Assembly: GCA_038106885.1 (NCBI GenBank)
Contig: JAYNFX010000011.1
Location: 1-34,219 of the forward strand
Source: UBA3537 sp038106885
GTDB taxonomy: Bacteria > Bacteroidota > Bacteroidia > Flavobacteriales > Flavobacteriaceae
Direction of reading: 5' to 3'
Length of the DNA: 34,219 nt
Shown here: one piece after another, positions 23,660 through 32,900 of the stretch
Position numbering within the stretch: position 1 is the first letter of the stretch
Layout: the number at the start of each line of letters is the position of its first letter
The notes under the pieces: generated by a model
The model's input: only the letters and a program-made list of their open reading frames with translations
What the model was told of the DNA's origin: nothing
Databases searched by the model: none
Position numbers and translations under genes: made by a program

Positions 23660-24889
23660 GTGCAGATTTTTTTAAAAAAATCAAATATTAATACCGATTC
23701 TTATTTAATAATTACTGGGTCGAAAAGTGAGTCAAATAGATGTTTATTATTAAAAGCATTATTTAATGACATAACTATTGAAAATCTTTCAAATTCAGAT
23801 GATACTGAATTGATGAAAAATGCTTTGTCATCTAATCACTCATTAATTGACATCCATCACGCTGGAACTGCAATGCGGTTTTTGACTGCATATTTTGCTA
23901 CACAAAATGGTAGAAAAATAATTCTTACAGGTTCTTCTAGAATGAAGGAACGTCCAATTAGAATTCTAGTTGATGCATTAAGAAATTTAGGGGCTAAAAT
24001 TGAATATTCTGAAAATGAAGGTTTTCCACCTCTTAAAATACAAGGGCAAGAATTATTAAAAAGTGAGGTTTTTCTTAAAGCCAATGTAAGTAGTCAATAC
24101 ATATCAGCACTTTTATTAATTGCTCCATCTTTAAAAAACGGATTAAACTTATATCTAGATGGCAAAATTACTTCTATTCCATACATTGAAATGACATTGG
24201 CATTACTTAACGAGGTTGGTATTAAAACAAGCTTTGAGTCTAATAAAATTAAGGTATTTCCATATGAAGGACACAATTCAAAAACATTGATAGTTGAATC
24301 TGATTGGTCATCAGCTTCATATTTTTACAGTATTGTATCGCTCAGTTCTGTTGGTACAAAAATTAATATTTCATCGTATAATGAAAACAGTTTACAAGGT
24401 GACGCAATTTTAAGTGAAATATATAATAGCCTAGGGGTGTCAAGTAAATTTAATAATTCCGTTTTAACTATAGAAAAGGTTAGTGATGATTTACCTAAAA
24501 GTTTAGATTTAGATTTATCAAATACTCCTGATATTGCACAAACTATAGCTGTCAGTTGCCTGGGCCTTCAAATTAATTGCAATTTGACTGGTCTTCATAC
24601 TTTAAAAATTAAGGAAACAGACCGATTATTAGCTTTGAAAAATGAAATTAAAAAGTTGGGAACTAATATTGAAATTTCTAATAATAGTCTAGAAATTAAT
24701 TTGCCAAAACCACTTTTGAAGAACGTTGAAATCAAAACCTATAATGATCACCGAATGGCTATGTCTTTTGCTCCACTTATGTTAAGAACAGACATATATA
24801 TTAATGATGCAAATGTAGTTTCTAAGTCTTATCCAAATTTTTGGAATGATCTGGAAAAGCTTGGGCTAAATTTAGCTTTCCAAAAATAA
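23660..24889 (+). CDS. aroA: 3-Phosphoshikimate 1-carboxyvinyltransferase (EPSP synthase; GTG start)
   Basis: A 409-residue EPSP synthase for the sixth shikimate step. Seen: GSKSESNRCLLLKALF (shikimate-3-P site), NSDDTELMKNAL, HHAGTAMRFLTAYFA, GSSRMKERPIRILVDALRNL, VSSQYISALLLIAP, the catalytic Asp in DLSNTPDIAQTIAVSCLGL, LKIKETDRLLALKNEIKKLG and YNDHRMAMSFAPL. The start is GTG, 2 bases after the mazG-like stop; no ATG near it fits. Somewhat short of the ~430 norm but with all blocks present. It is separate from the attenuated aromatic operon by ~2.2 kb and apparently not under that attenuator. Confidence 0.95.
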   Translation: MQIFLKKSNINTDSYLIITGSKSESNRCLLLKALFNDITIENLSNSDDTELMKNALSSNHSLIDIHHAGTAMRFLTAYFATQNGRKIILTGSSRMKERPIRILVDALRNLGAKIEYSENEGFPPLKIQGQELLKSEVFLKANVSSQYISALLLIAPSLKNGLNLYLDGKITSIPYIEMTLALLNEVGIKTSFESNKIKVFPYEGHNSKTLIVESDWSSASYFYSIVSLSSVGTKINISSYNENSLQGDAILSEIYNSLGVSSKFNNSVLTIEKVSDDLPKSLDLDLSNTPDIAQTIAVSCLGLQINCNLTGLHTLKIKETDRLLALKNEIKKLGTNIEISNNSLEINLPKPLLKNVEIKTYNDHRMAMSFAPLMLRTDIYINDANVVSKSYPNFWNDLEKLGLNLAFQK

Positions 24890-24901
24890 ATATCTAAATA
24901 C

Positions 24902-24933
24902 TTGACAACGCCTATTTATTGATTGTATATTTG
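24902..24933 (+). promoter_or_regulatory. Probable queA promoter
   Basis: TTG (24902-24904), 21 bases, then TATATTTG (24926-24933): an exact match to TTG-N17-23-TAnnTTTG. Transcription would start near 24940, 15 bases before the ATG at 24955. This rules out the possible upstream start at 24919, which lies inside the promoter. Confidence 0.65.
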
Positions 24934-24954
24934 CAACTTGTAAAAATTATTTTC

Positions 24955-26004
24955 ATGAAACTATCCCATTTTAACTTCGAATTACCTGATGAACTTCTAG
25001 CTGAATATCCTTCTGAGCACCGTGATGAGGCAAGGCTAATGGTACTTAACAGAGAAAAACAGACTATTGAGCATAAATATTTTAAAGATCTTATTGAATA
25101 TTTTGATGAGAATGATGTTATGATTTTAAATAACACTAAAGTTTTTCCAGCCCGTTTATTTGGTAACAAAGAGAAGACAGGCGCTAGAATTGAAGTATTT
25201 TTACTTAGAGAGTTAAATTCAGAACAAAGGCTGTGGGATGTTTTAGTTGATCCTGCCAGAAAAATAAGAATTGGTAATAAATTATACTTTGGGGATGATG
25301 AAAGCCTTGTTGCTGAAGTAATTGATAATACCACATCAAGAGGTAGGACATTACGGTTTTTATTTGATGGTTCTTACGAAGAATTTAGATCAAAGCTCAC
25401 AGAATTAGGACAAACCCCTTTACCAAAATACATTAAAAGGGACGTGGAGCCAGAAGATGAAGATCGTTATCAAACAATTTATGCAAAAAATGAAGGAGCA
25501 GTTGCGGCTCCAACAGCTGGTTTGCATTTTTCTAAGCATTTATTAAAGAGGCTTGAAATTAAAGGTGTAAATTTTGCTGAGGTAACTTTACATGTTGGCC
25601 TTGGCACTTTTAACCCTGTTGAAGTTGAAGATCTTTCAAAACATAAAATGGATAGTGAAGAAATTATTATTGACCAAAATGCAACCCAAACTATTAATGC
25701 TGCTTTGAAGGATAAAAGGCGAATTTGCTCTGTTGGTACTACCGTTATGAGATCTGTTGAGAGTTCTGTTTCTTCAAGTGGAACTTTAAATGAGTACTCA
25801 GGATGGACCAATAAATTTATATTCCCTCCTTATGATTTTTCTATTGCCAATAGCATGATTACTAATTTTCATACTCCAAAATCTACACTTTTAATGATGA
25901 CTGCTGCTTTTGGAGGTTATGATTTTATAATGAAAGCTTATGAAGAAGCCGTAAAAGAAAAATATAAATTTTACAGTTATGGTGACGCAATGCTTATTTT
26001 ATAA
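24955..26004 (+). CDS. queA: S-adenosylmethionine:tRNA ribosyltransferase-isomerase
   Basis: A 349-residue QueA, which transfers and isomerises the ribosyl moiety of SAM onto preQ1 at tRNA position 34 to form epoxyqueuosine. Seen: MKLSHFNFELPDELLAEYP, HRDEARLMVLNR, DVMILNNTKVFPARLFG, GARIEVFLLRE, LGQTPLPKYIKR, RYQTIYAKNEGAVAAPTAGL, HVGLGTFNPVEVEDLSKHKM, NFHTPKSTLLMMTAAFGG. The start at 24955 is chosen from homology and because a promoter motif lies at 24926-24933; a frame-open ATG at 24919 is rejected. Ends 6 bases before a strong terminator. Confidence 0.95.
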   Translation: MKLSHFNFELPDELLAEYPSEHRDEARLMVLNREKQTIEHKYFKDLIEYFDENDVMILNNTKVFPARLFGNKEKTGARIEVFLLRELNSEQRLWDVLVDPARKIRIGNKLYFGDDESLVAEVIDNTTSRGRTLRFLFDGSYEEFRSKLTELGQTPLPKYIKRDVEPEDEDRYQTIYAKNEGAVAAPTAGLHFSKHLLKRLEIKGVNFAEVTLHVGLGTFNPVEVEDLSKHKMDSEEIIIDQNATQTINAALKDKRRICSVGTTVMRSVESSVSSSGTLNEYSGWTNKFIFPPYDFSIANSMITNFHTPKSTLLMMTAAFGGYDFIMKAYEEAVKEKYKFYSYGDAMLIL

Positions 26005-26010
26005 ATTAAC

Positions 26011-26037
26011 AAAAGTCTCTTATGGAGACTTTTTTTT
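26011..26037 (+). terminator. Intrinsic terminator between queA and rlmN, touching the rlmN start
   Basis: AAAAGTCTC (26011-26019) pairs perfectly with GAGACTTTT (26025-26033) around a 5-base loop, with a T-run of eight (26030-26037). The rlmN ATG follows immediately at 26038. It should end most queA transcripts, leaving rlmN dependent on readthrough or on an unseen promoter within queA. Confidence 0.85.
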
Positions 26038-27078
26038 ATGAAAAATATTAAAAGAGACATAAGGGCATTAACAAAAGAGGATTTAATTAATTTTTTTATT
26101 AAAAACTCAGAAAAAGCATTTAAGGGCAAACAGGTTTATGAGTGGCTTTGGAAAAAAGGAGCTCATTCATTTGATCAAATGACTAATTTATCAATTGATT
26201 CAAGAAACCTTCTTAAAAAATCTTTTGACATTAACCATATTGAAGTTGATACCGTTCAAAAAAGCTCTGATGGGACCTTAAAAAATGCCATTCGTTTACA
26301 TGATGGACTTATTGTTGAGTCTGTTTTAATACCATCTACAAATAGAACAACTGCTTGTGTGTCATCACAAGTTGGATGTAGCTTAGATTGTAAGTTTTGT
26401 GCTACCTCTAAGTTAAAACGTATGAGAAACTTAAATCCTGATGAAATTTATGACCAAGTTGTTGCCATTGATAATCAAAGTCGTTTGTATTACAATAAAA
26501 AACTTACAAATATAGTTTTTATGGGTATGGGTGAACCGTTGATGAATTACAATAATGTATTGCTTGCTATAGATAAAATAACATCAAAGGAAGGATTAGC
26601 CATGTCTCCCAAGCGCATTGTTGTTTCGACATCAGGAATTCCTAAAATGATAAAAAAAATGGCAGAAGATGGAGTTAAATTTAATCTTGCAGTATCCTTG
26701 CACTCAGCAATAGATGAAATTCGTACAAAGATTATGCCTTTTAATGATAATTTTCCACTTTCTCAATTAAGAGAAGCTTTAATATTTTGGTATTCTAAAA
26801 CAAAGCGGAGAATAACTTATGAATATGTTGTTTGGCAAGGGGTAAATGACAGTATTAATGATATACTTGCATTAATTGAATTTTGCAAGTTTGCTCCAAG
26901 TAAGGTTAATTTGATAGAGTATAACCCAATTGGGGATGGGTTATTCAAACAAGCAAAACCCCAGATTATTGATAAATATGTATCAATGCTTGAAAAAAAT
27001 AATATAGTCGTTACTGTCCGTCGATCACGTGGTAAAGATATTGATGCTGCTTGTGGACAATTAGCTAATAAGAAGTAA
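26038..27078 (+). CDS. rlmN: 23S rRNA (A2503-C2)/tRNA (A37-C2) methyltransferase RlmN
   Basis: A 346-residue radical-SAM methyltransferase that methylates C2 of A2503 in 23S rRNA and A37 of some tRNAs. The [4Fe-4S] motif is CSLDCKFC (C114, C118, C121), followed by ATSKLKRMRNL. Also seen are NIVFMGMGEPLMNY, SPKRIVVSTSGIP, LAVSLHSAIDEIRTKIMPFN, YEYVVWQGVNDS and the C-terminal methyl-carrier/radical Cys339 in ACGQLA. The start is fixed by homology (KRDIRALTKEDL) and directly follows a terminator U-run, an unusual leader. Convergent with the Tas-like gene, with 1 base between stops. Confidence 0.96.
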   Translation: MKNIKRDIRALTKEDLINFFIKNSEKAFKGKQVYEWLWKKGAHSFDQMTNLSIDSRNLLKKSFDINHIEVDTVQKSSDGTLKNAIRLHDGLIVESVLIPSTNRTTACVSSQVGCSLDCKFCATSKLKRMRNLNPDEIYDQVVAIDNQSRLYYNKKLTNIVFMGMGEPLMNYNNVLLAIDKITSKEGLAMSPKRIVVSTSGIPKMIKKMAEDGVKFNLAVSLHSAIDEIRTKIMPFNDNFPLSQLREALIFWYSKTKRRITYEYVVWQGVNDSINDILALIEFCKFAPSKVNLIEYNPIGDGLFKQAKPQIIDKYVSMLEKNNIVVTVRRSRGKDIDAACGQLANKK

Positions 27079-27079
27079 C

Positions 27080-28117
27080 CTAAGGAGAGGGATTTGGTAT
27101 TTTCGAATGAATTTCATTAATTTTTAATATTACATCTTCACTCAATTTAGTTTCTATACTACAAATGTTTTCTTCTAATTGCTCTAATGATGTAGCTCCA
27201 ATTATGTTGCTAGATACAAATGGTCTGTCATTTACAAATGCTAGAGATAGTGTCGATAATGAAATACCTAGCTCGTTTGAGAGTTTTAGGTAAGCTTTAG
27301 TAGCATTTGTAGCTTGTTTACTGCTGTATCTAGAGAATCGAGGAAACAAATTAAGACGAGCATTTTTTGATGCTGTCCCATTAATATATTTTCCTGAAAG
27401 TACTCCAAAAGCTAATGGAGAATAAGCTAAAAGACCAATATTTTCTCTGTGTGAAACTTCTGCTAAATCTCCTTCAAACACTCTATTTAAAAGTGAATAA
27501 GCGTTTTGAATTGTACATATCATTGGAAGTTTATTTTTTCTTATCTCCTCAACGTATCTCATAGTTCCCCAGGCTTTTTCGTTTGAAAGCCCATAGGCCC
27601 TTATTTTACCTACTTTGACTAATTTATTCAGTTCATAAATTACCTCTTCAAAATTGTCTTTCCATGGATCCCTAGGGTTAGGTTTAAAATCTCTAATTCC
27701 AAACGTATTTGTTTGACGTTCGGGCCAATGCAATTGGTAAAGATCAATATAATCTGTCTTTAATCTTTTTAATTCTAAATTAATTGCCTCATGAATGGAA
27801 TTTCCTTTAAATCCAGTTTTACGAATGTGTGCAGTGTAGTCACCTGGCCCAGCAATTTTACTGGCTAATATAATTTTGTCTCTTGTACCTCTATCTTTAA
27901 ACCACTTGCCTATTATTTCACTTGTAAGGCCCTGAGTTTCTTTTGTAGCAGGAACAGGGTATAGTTCTGCAGTATCAAAAAAGTTAACTCCACGATCTAA
28001 TGCGAAATCCATTTGGTTGAAGCCATCATTTTGAGTGTTTTGATTTCCCCAAGTCATTGTGCCAAGACAGATTTTACTTACTTCAATGTTAGTGTTAGGA
28101 AGAATTGTGTATTCCAT
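27080..28117 (-). CDS. tas: Aldo/keto reductase, Tas-like
   Basis: A 345-residue NADP(H)-dependent aldo/keto reductase with a TIM-barrel fold. It resembles E. coli Tas along its length: SKICLGTMTWGNQNT, GVNFFDTAELYPVPATKETQ, DKIILASKIAGPG, LKRLKTDYIDLYQLHWPERQ, IRAYGLSNEKAWGTMRYVEE, QNAYSLLNRVFEGDL and NIIGATSLEQLEENI. Catalytic Asp/Tyr/Lys/His positions are present (FDTAELY, SKIAG, LHWPE). The physiological substrate is unknown. Its ATG shares one base with the stop of the OmpA-family gene (TAATG), indicating coupled translation. Confidence 0.9.
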   Translation of the reverse strand: MEYTILPNTNIEVSKICLGTMTWGNQNTQNDGFNQMDFALDRGVNFFDTAELYPVPATKETQGLTSEIIGKWFKDRGTRDKIILASKIAGPGDYTAHIRKTGFKGNSIHEAINLELKRLKTDYIDLYQLHWPERQTNTFGIRDFKPNPRDPWKDNFEEVIYELNKLVKVGKIRAYGLSNEKAWGTMRYVEEIRKNKLPMICTIQNAYSLLNRVFEGDLAEVSHRENIGLLAYSPLAFGVLSGKYINGTASKNARLNLFPRFSRYSSKQATNATKAYLKLSNELGISLSTLSLAFVNDRPFVSSNIIGATSLEQLEENICSIETKLSEDVILKINEIHSKIPNPSP

Positions 28118-29076
28118 TATTTAGAATTTAATAATTTTGAAATTTCATCAAGCTTTGGAGTTAATATCACTTCAATTCTTCTATTCTTTGCTTTTCCTTC
28201 CTGTGTTTCATTTGTGTCAATTGGAGAGTATTCACTTCGACCAGCAGCAGTGAGGTTCTCTAAATTTATAGACTTATTTTCACTTAAAATTGAGATTATT
28301 GATGTCGCTCGTTTTGTTGATAAATCCCAATTGTTGGAAATTGGTCCATCACTTGCGAAAGGGACATTATCAGTGTGACCTTCAATTAAAACAGCTATAT
28401 CAGGATTTTTACTAAGCACTTTGCCAAGTTCGATTATTGCAACTTTTCCTTGTTTTCCAATAGCCCAACTTCCAGATTTAAATAGAAGTTTATTTTCCAT
28501 AGAAACGTAGACTTTTCCATTTCTTTGTTCAACAGTTAGCCCTTTACCCTCAAAAGCTGTCAAGGCTTTTGAAATAGAATTTTTCAAATCTTTCATTGCT
28601 TGATCTTTCGCAGCTATTAATTCTTCAAGTTCAGCGATACGCTCAGAACGTTGTTGAATGTCTTTTTCAAGACTCAATAAGCGCTCATTCTCAAGAGATA
28701 ATGCTTGCTCGAAAGTTTTCAATTCATCCAAAAGAGCCTTGTTTTTTTTTGCGTTTTCTTCAAGAGATTTAGCACTATTTTGTTCTAAGGCAGCATATGC
28801 CGAATTTAAATTATCATAACTGTTTTGTAAAATCAATATTTCGGAACTAATTGCATCTTTTTTTGAGCTTATTTCAGCACACGTATTTTGAAGTTCAGTT
28901 AATTGATTTTCTAGCTCAGTTTTAATTTTTAATAGGTCATCATTTTTAAAAGATAGATCATCATAGTCAGATTTCAATTGATTATATTTTATGTCTAATT
29001 CATTAAACAATTTTGATGATACACAGCTTGTCAAAGTGAACAAGACAAGACAAAATATTATTATTTTATTTAACAT
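28117..29076 (-). CDS. OmpA-family lipoprotein with coiled-coil stalk
   Basis: A 319-residue envelope protein. It starts with a lipoprotein signal (IFCLVLFTLTSC, Cys at residue 18). Residues ~25-175 are a long heptad-rich coiled coil (LKSDYDDLSFKNDDLLKIKT, ENERLLSLEKDIQQRSERIA). Residues ~190-310 are an OmpA/MotB-type peptidoglycan-binding domain (LLFKSGSWAIGKQGKVAI, VLIEGHTDNVPF, NWDLSTKRATSIISIL, AAGRSEYSPIDTNE, AKNRRIEVILTPK). It probably links the outer membrane to the cell wall. Located 3 bases after xth and overlapping the Tas-like gene by 1 base. Confidence 0.92.
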   Translation of the reverse strand: MLNKIIIFCLVLFTLTSCVSSKLFNELDIKYNQLKSDYDDLSFKNDDLLKIKTELENQLTELQNTCAEISSKKDAISSEILILQNSYDNLNSAYAALEQNSAKSLEENAKKNKALLDELKTFEQALSLENERLLSLEKDIQQRSERIAELEELIAAKDQAMKDLKNSISKALTAFEGKGLTVEQRNGKVYVSMENKLLFKSGSWAIGKQGKVAIIELGKVLSKNPDIAVLIEGHTDNVPFASDGPISNNWDLSTKRATSIISILSENKSINLENLTAAGRSEYSPIDTNETQEGKAKNRRIEVILTPKLDEISKLLNSK

Positions 29077-29079
29077 GAT

Positions 29080-29850
29080 TTAATTTTTTATTTTTAATTC
29101 TAACAAAACAGGGCAATGATCACTATGCATAGCTTCATTTAAAATATTTGCCCTCACAATACTATTTTTAAGCGAATTTGAAACTAATGTATAATCTAGC
29201 CTCCACCCTTTATTATTGGCTCTTGAATTAGCTCTATAACTCCACCAGCTGTATTTACAAGATTCTTTATTCAACATTCGAAAAGCATCAACAAATCCGT
29301 CATTAAGAAATTTACTCATCCATTCTCTTTCATGTGGTAAGAATCCTGAAACATTTTTATTTCGAATTGGATCATGTATGTCAATCGCCTGATGGCAAAT
29401 ATTGTAATCCCCGCATATAACAAGATTTGGCCTGTCTTTTTTTAATATATCAATATAATTTTTGAATAAATCCATGTATTCAAACTTATGTTCCAAACGT
29501 TTTATATTTGTACCCGAAGGTAAATACAAGCTCATTATAGAAACATTAGGGAAATCAACTAGTAAATTTCTTCCCTCATAATCCATGGATTCAATACCAG
29601 TGCCAAAAGTAACTTTTTTTGGTTCATTTTTACAAAGTATAGCAACTCCACTATACCCTTTTTTTTGCGCACTGAACCAATAATGGTATAAATAACCAGC
29701 AGATTCAAAAGCTTTCAAATCAAACTGATCTTTATTCGCTTTGATTTCCTGCAGGCAAATTACGTCTGGATCTGCAATGGCTAACCAATCTAAAAACCCT
29801 TTTCTTATAGCTGCGCGTATGCCATTAACATTGTATGAAATAATTTTCAT
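29080..29850 (-). CDS. xth: Exodeoxyribonuclease III (AP endonuclease)
   Basis: A 256-residue member of the exonuclease III family, which cuts at abasic sites and trims 3' ends in base-excision repair. Seen: ISYNVNGIRAAIRKGFLDWL, DVICLQEIKANKDQFD (metal-binding Glu), GYSGVAIL, YEGRNLLVDF, SLYLPSGTN, NLVICGDYNICHQAIDIHDP (catalytic Asp/Asn), GWRLDYTLVS and MHSDHCPVLLEL (catalytic Asp-His). Full length for the family. First gene of the xth-OmpA-tas minus-strand run; an 18-bp AT-rich palindrome (29861-29878) lies just upstream. Confidence 0.96.
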   Translation of the reverse strand: MKIISYNVNGIRAAIRKGFLDWLAIADPDVICLQEIKANKDQFDLKAFESAGYLYHYWFSAQKKGYSGVAILCKNEPKKVTFGTGIESMDYEGRNLLVDFPNVSIMSLYLPSGTNIKRLEHKFEYMDLFKNYIDILKKDRPNLVICGDYNICHQAIDIHDPIRNKNVSGFLPHEREWMSKFLNDGFVDAFRMLNKESCKYSWWSYRANSRANNKGWRLDYTLVSNSLKNSIVRANILNEAMHSDHCPVLLELKIKN

Positions 29851-29860
29851 TTACGATGTG

Positions 29861-29878
29861 TTATTTTAGCTAAAATAA
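29861..29878. promoter_or_regulatory. 18-bp perfect palindrome upstream of xth
   Basis: TTATTTTAGCTAAAATAA is exactly self-complementary and lies 11 bases before the xth start codon. It may be an operator or simply AT-rich chance symmetry; there is no T-run beyond it to make a terminator. Confidence 0.3.
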
Positions 29879-29971
29879 TTAAAGCCTTAATTTTACAACA
29901 TACTATTATTGGTATTTTTATTTAAAAACTTTCAACAAAATATTTTATCAATATTGAAGTTTACATAAAGT

Positions 29972-32900
29972 ATGCGCTTACTTAAAATTGGAATCATATT
30001 ATTTTCATTTTTTTTCTCAGCAGCTCAAGATGATAATTCTTTAATTAAAATCACCAGGGTAGCTATTGAAGAAAAAATTGTTATTGATAGTGTAAGTATA
30101 AACCCCTATTTTTTTCAAGTTTTAAAATTGAATAATGAGATAGTGCATGATTCAATGTATACAATTGATTTTGAAAGTGCTGTTGTAAGATTTAAATCGA
30201 ATTATAATGAATTAGATTCGGTTAAGATCAAATATTTAAAATACCCAAATTTTATTACTCGTACTTACAAACAATTAGATTCCTCAATTATTATAAAATC
30301 AAACAGTTCAATACAAAAATTAGTTAAGCTTTCAGAACCAAATTTTGTAAAAGAATATAAGCCCTTCAAAGGACTGAACTCTTCAGGTAGTATTTCAAGA
30401 GGAGTTACTGTTGGGAATAACCAAAATTCTGTCTTAAAAAGCGAATTAGACCTCCAAATTAGTGGTAAAATTAATGAAAATGTTACTTTGAGGGCGTCTA
30501 TTCAAGACGCTAATATTCCTTTACAACAAAGCGGTTATTCACAGCGACTAGATCAGTTTGATCAAGTCTTTATAGAGGCTTTCACTGATCAATGGTCAGT
30601 TAGAGCAGGTGATATAGATTTAGAAAATAATAGTTCTTATTTTTCAAAATTTTCAAAACGTGTTCAAGGTCTATTGGTTACTTCAAGCTTTCAGAGTTCA
30701 AGTCATAAAATAAATGCTTTTGTTTCAGGAGCTTTAGTTAGAGGGCAATTTGTAAGAAGTCAATTCGTCGCTCAAGAAGGAAATCAGGGGCCATATAAAC
30801 TTAGAGGTCCCAATAACGAACTTTTTGTATTGGTAGTATCTGGAAGTGAGACTGTTTATGTTAATGGCGTTCCACTTCAGCGAGGAGCAACAAAAGATTA
30901 TATTATTGATTATAACGCTGGTGAAATAGTTTTCAATCCCACATTTCCAATTAATTCTGAGATGCGTATTATAGTGGATTATCAGTATAGTGAGAGAAAT
31001 TACACTAGATTTGTTGGATATACTGGAGGGCAATATTACTCAGACAAGTTAAACTTAGGCATATCATTTTACAATGAAAATGATTTAAAAAACCAATCTC
31101 TTCAACAAAATCTTAGTCAAGATCAAATTTCAATTTTATCACAAGCTGGAGATGATAAATCTAATATGATTTCTCCATCTGCAATTCCACAAGAATTTTC
31201 CGAAAACAGAATTTTATACAAGAAAGATCTTTTGAATGGTCAAGAAGTTTTTGTTTTTTCCAATGACCCGAATGATGAATTATTTTTAGTCAACTTTTTA
31301 CTAGTAGGTGATCAACAAGGAGATTACGTAATATCGAGCTCGAATTCAATTGCTAATATTTATGAATATGTACCTCCAATTTTAGGTCAGAAACAGGGCG
31401 ATTATTCTCCAATAATTCAATTGGTAGCTCCTGAAAAACTCCAAATTGCAATAATAAATGGTTCATATCAACCCTCTGATAAAACAAATTTGGATTTCGA
31501 GTTTGCTGCTAGTAAGAAAGATTTAAACTTATTTTCTAATATTTCTGATTCTGACAATGATGGATTGGCCTTTAGATATAAATTTAATCGAAAAGCTTTA
31601 AAACCATTTAATAAATGGAATTTAAACTTATCCTCTGATTTAGATTATATACAGAGTAATTTTAGAAATATTGAAAGACTATATAACCCAGAGTTTAATA
31701 GGGATTGGAATATCGATATAACAACATTAAATGGAGCAGTGACACAAATGGGCTCTCAAGTGTTATCCACTAATGCATTTAATCTTATTAATTCTAACTT
31801 AGTTGAAATAAATTATTCTTTTCAATATTTAAAATTCGATGATAACTTTAATGGTAATAGACATAACCTGGCATCAACTTTCAGAAAAAATAACCTTGAA
31901 TTTATTTCAAATTCAAATATTTTAACAAGTAGTAGCAATCAGAAAGAGTCAGATTTTTTTAGATCGTCATCACAAATTAAGCTGCATGGAAAAAAGTTTT
32001 GGCCGGGTATAAAAATATCTACAGAAAATAATGAAGTGATTTTACGTAACACTAACGAGTTAGATTCATTACTAAGTCAAAGATTTGTTTCTTATGAAGG
32101 TTATGTCGGGATTGGTGATTCAACAAGTGTATTTCTGAAACTTGGCTACATCAATCGAGTTAATGACAGTGTAGTTGATAATAAATTAAAAAGAGTTAAT
32201 AGTTCTAAAAATTACTATTTGAACTCTAAACTTATTAAATCTAAAAGTTCAGATTTAAGTTTATTTATTAATTATCGTTTGTTTAATTTACAAAAGGATG
32301 AAGGATCTTTACAAAAGTCATTGAATTCAAGAGTTTTTTACAGTCAACGCTTTGCAGAAAATTTAATTCAGTGGCAAACCGTTTATGAAACTAATTCTGG
32401 GCAATTACCCCAACAAGATTTTACATATGTTCAAGTTGAGCCTGGACAAGGCACTTTTGTTTGGTTTGATTATAATGATAATGGGATTCAAGAACTTGAA
32501 GAATTTGAAGTAGCACAATTTCAAGATCAAGCTAATTATATAAGAGTTATGTTGCCAAATCAAGTTTTCATTCGTACTCATCAAAATCGATTAAGTCAAT
32601 CCCTAACATTGGATGCAATAAATTGGATTAATTCATCAACAAAATCTAGAAGGTTTTTATCTCACTTTTATAATTTAACTACTTATGTCATTGACCGAAA
32701 GGAACGCAATAATTTTGATAAAATAAATTTAAATCCCTTTAAATCAAACCAAGGGCAGGAACTTGGTTTACAATCAAATTTTAGAAACCAGTTATTTTTT
32801 AATAGAGGTAAACAGTATTATACAATGTCTTACAGCTACTTTGATACTAAACTAAGTAATACTTTAGCATTTGGTTCCATTGGTCAAAAATCAAATGGGC

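Noticed and set aside
24919..24954. Upstream ATG of queA giving 12 extra residues
   Set aside because: It lies inside a consensus promoter and the extra residues do not match the family N-terminus.
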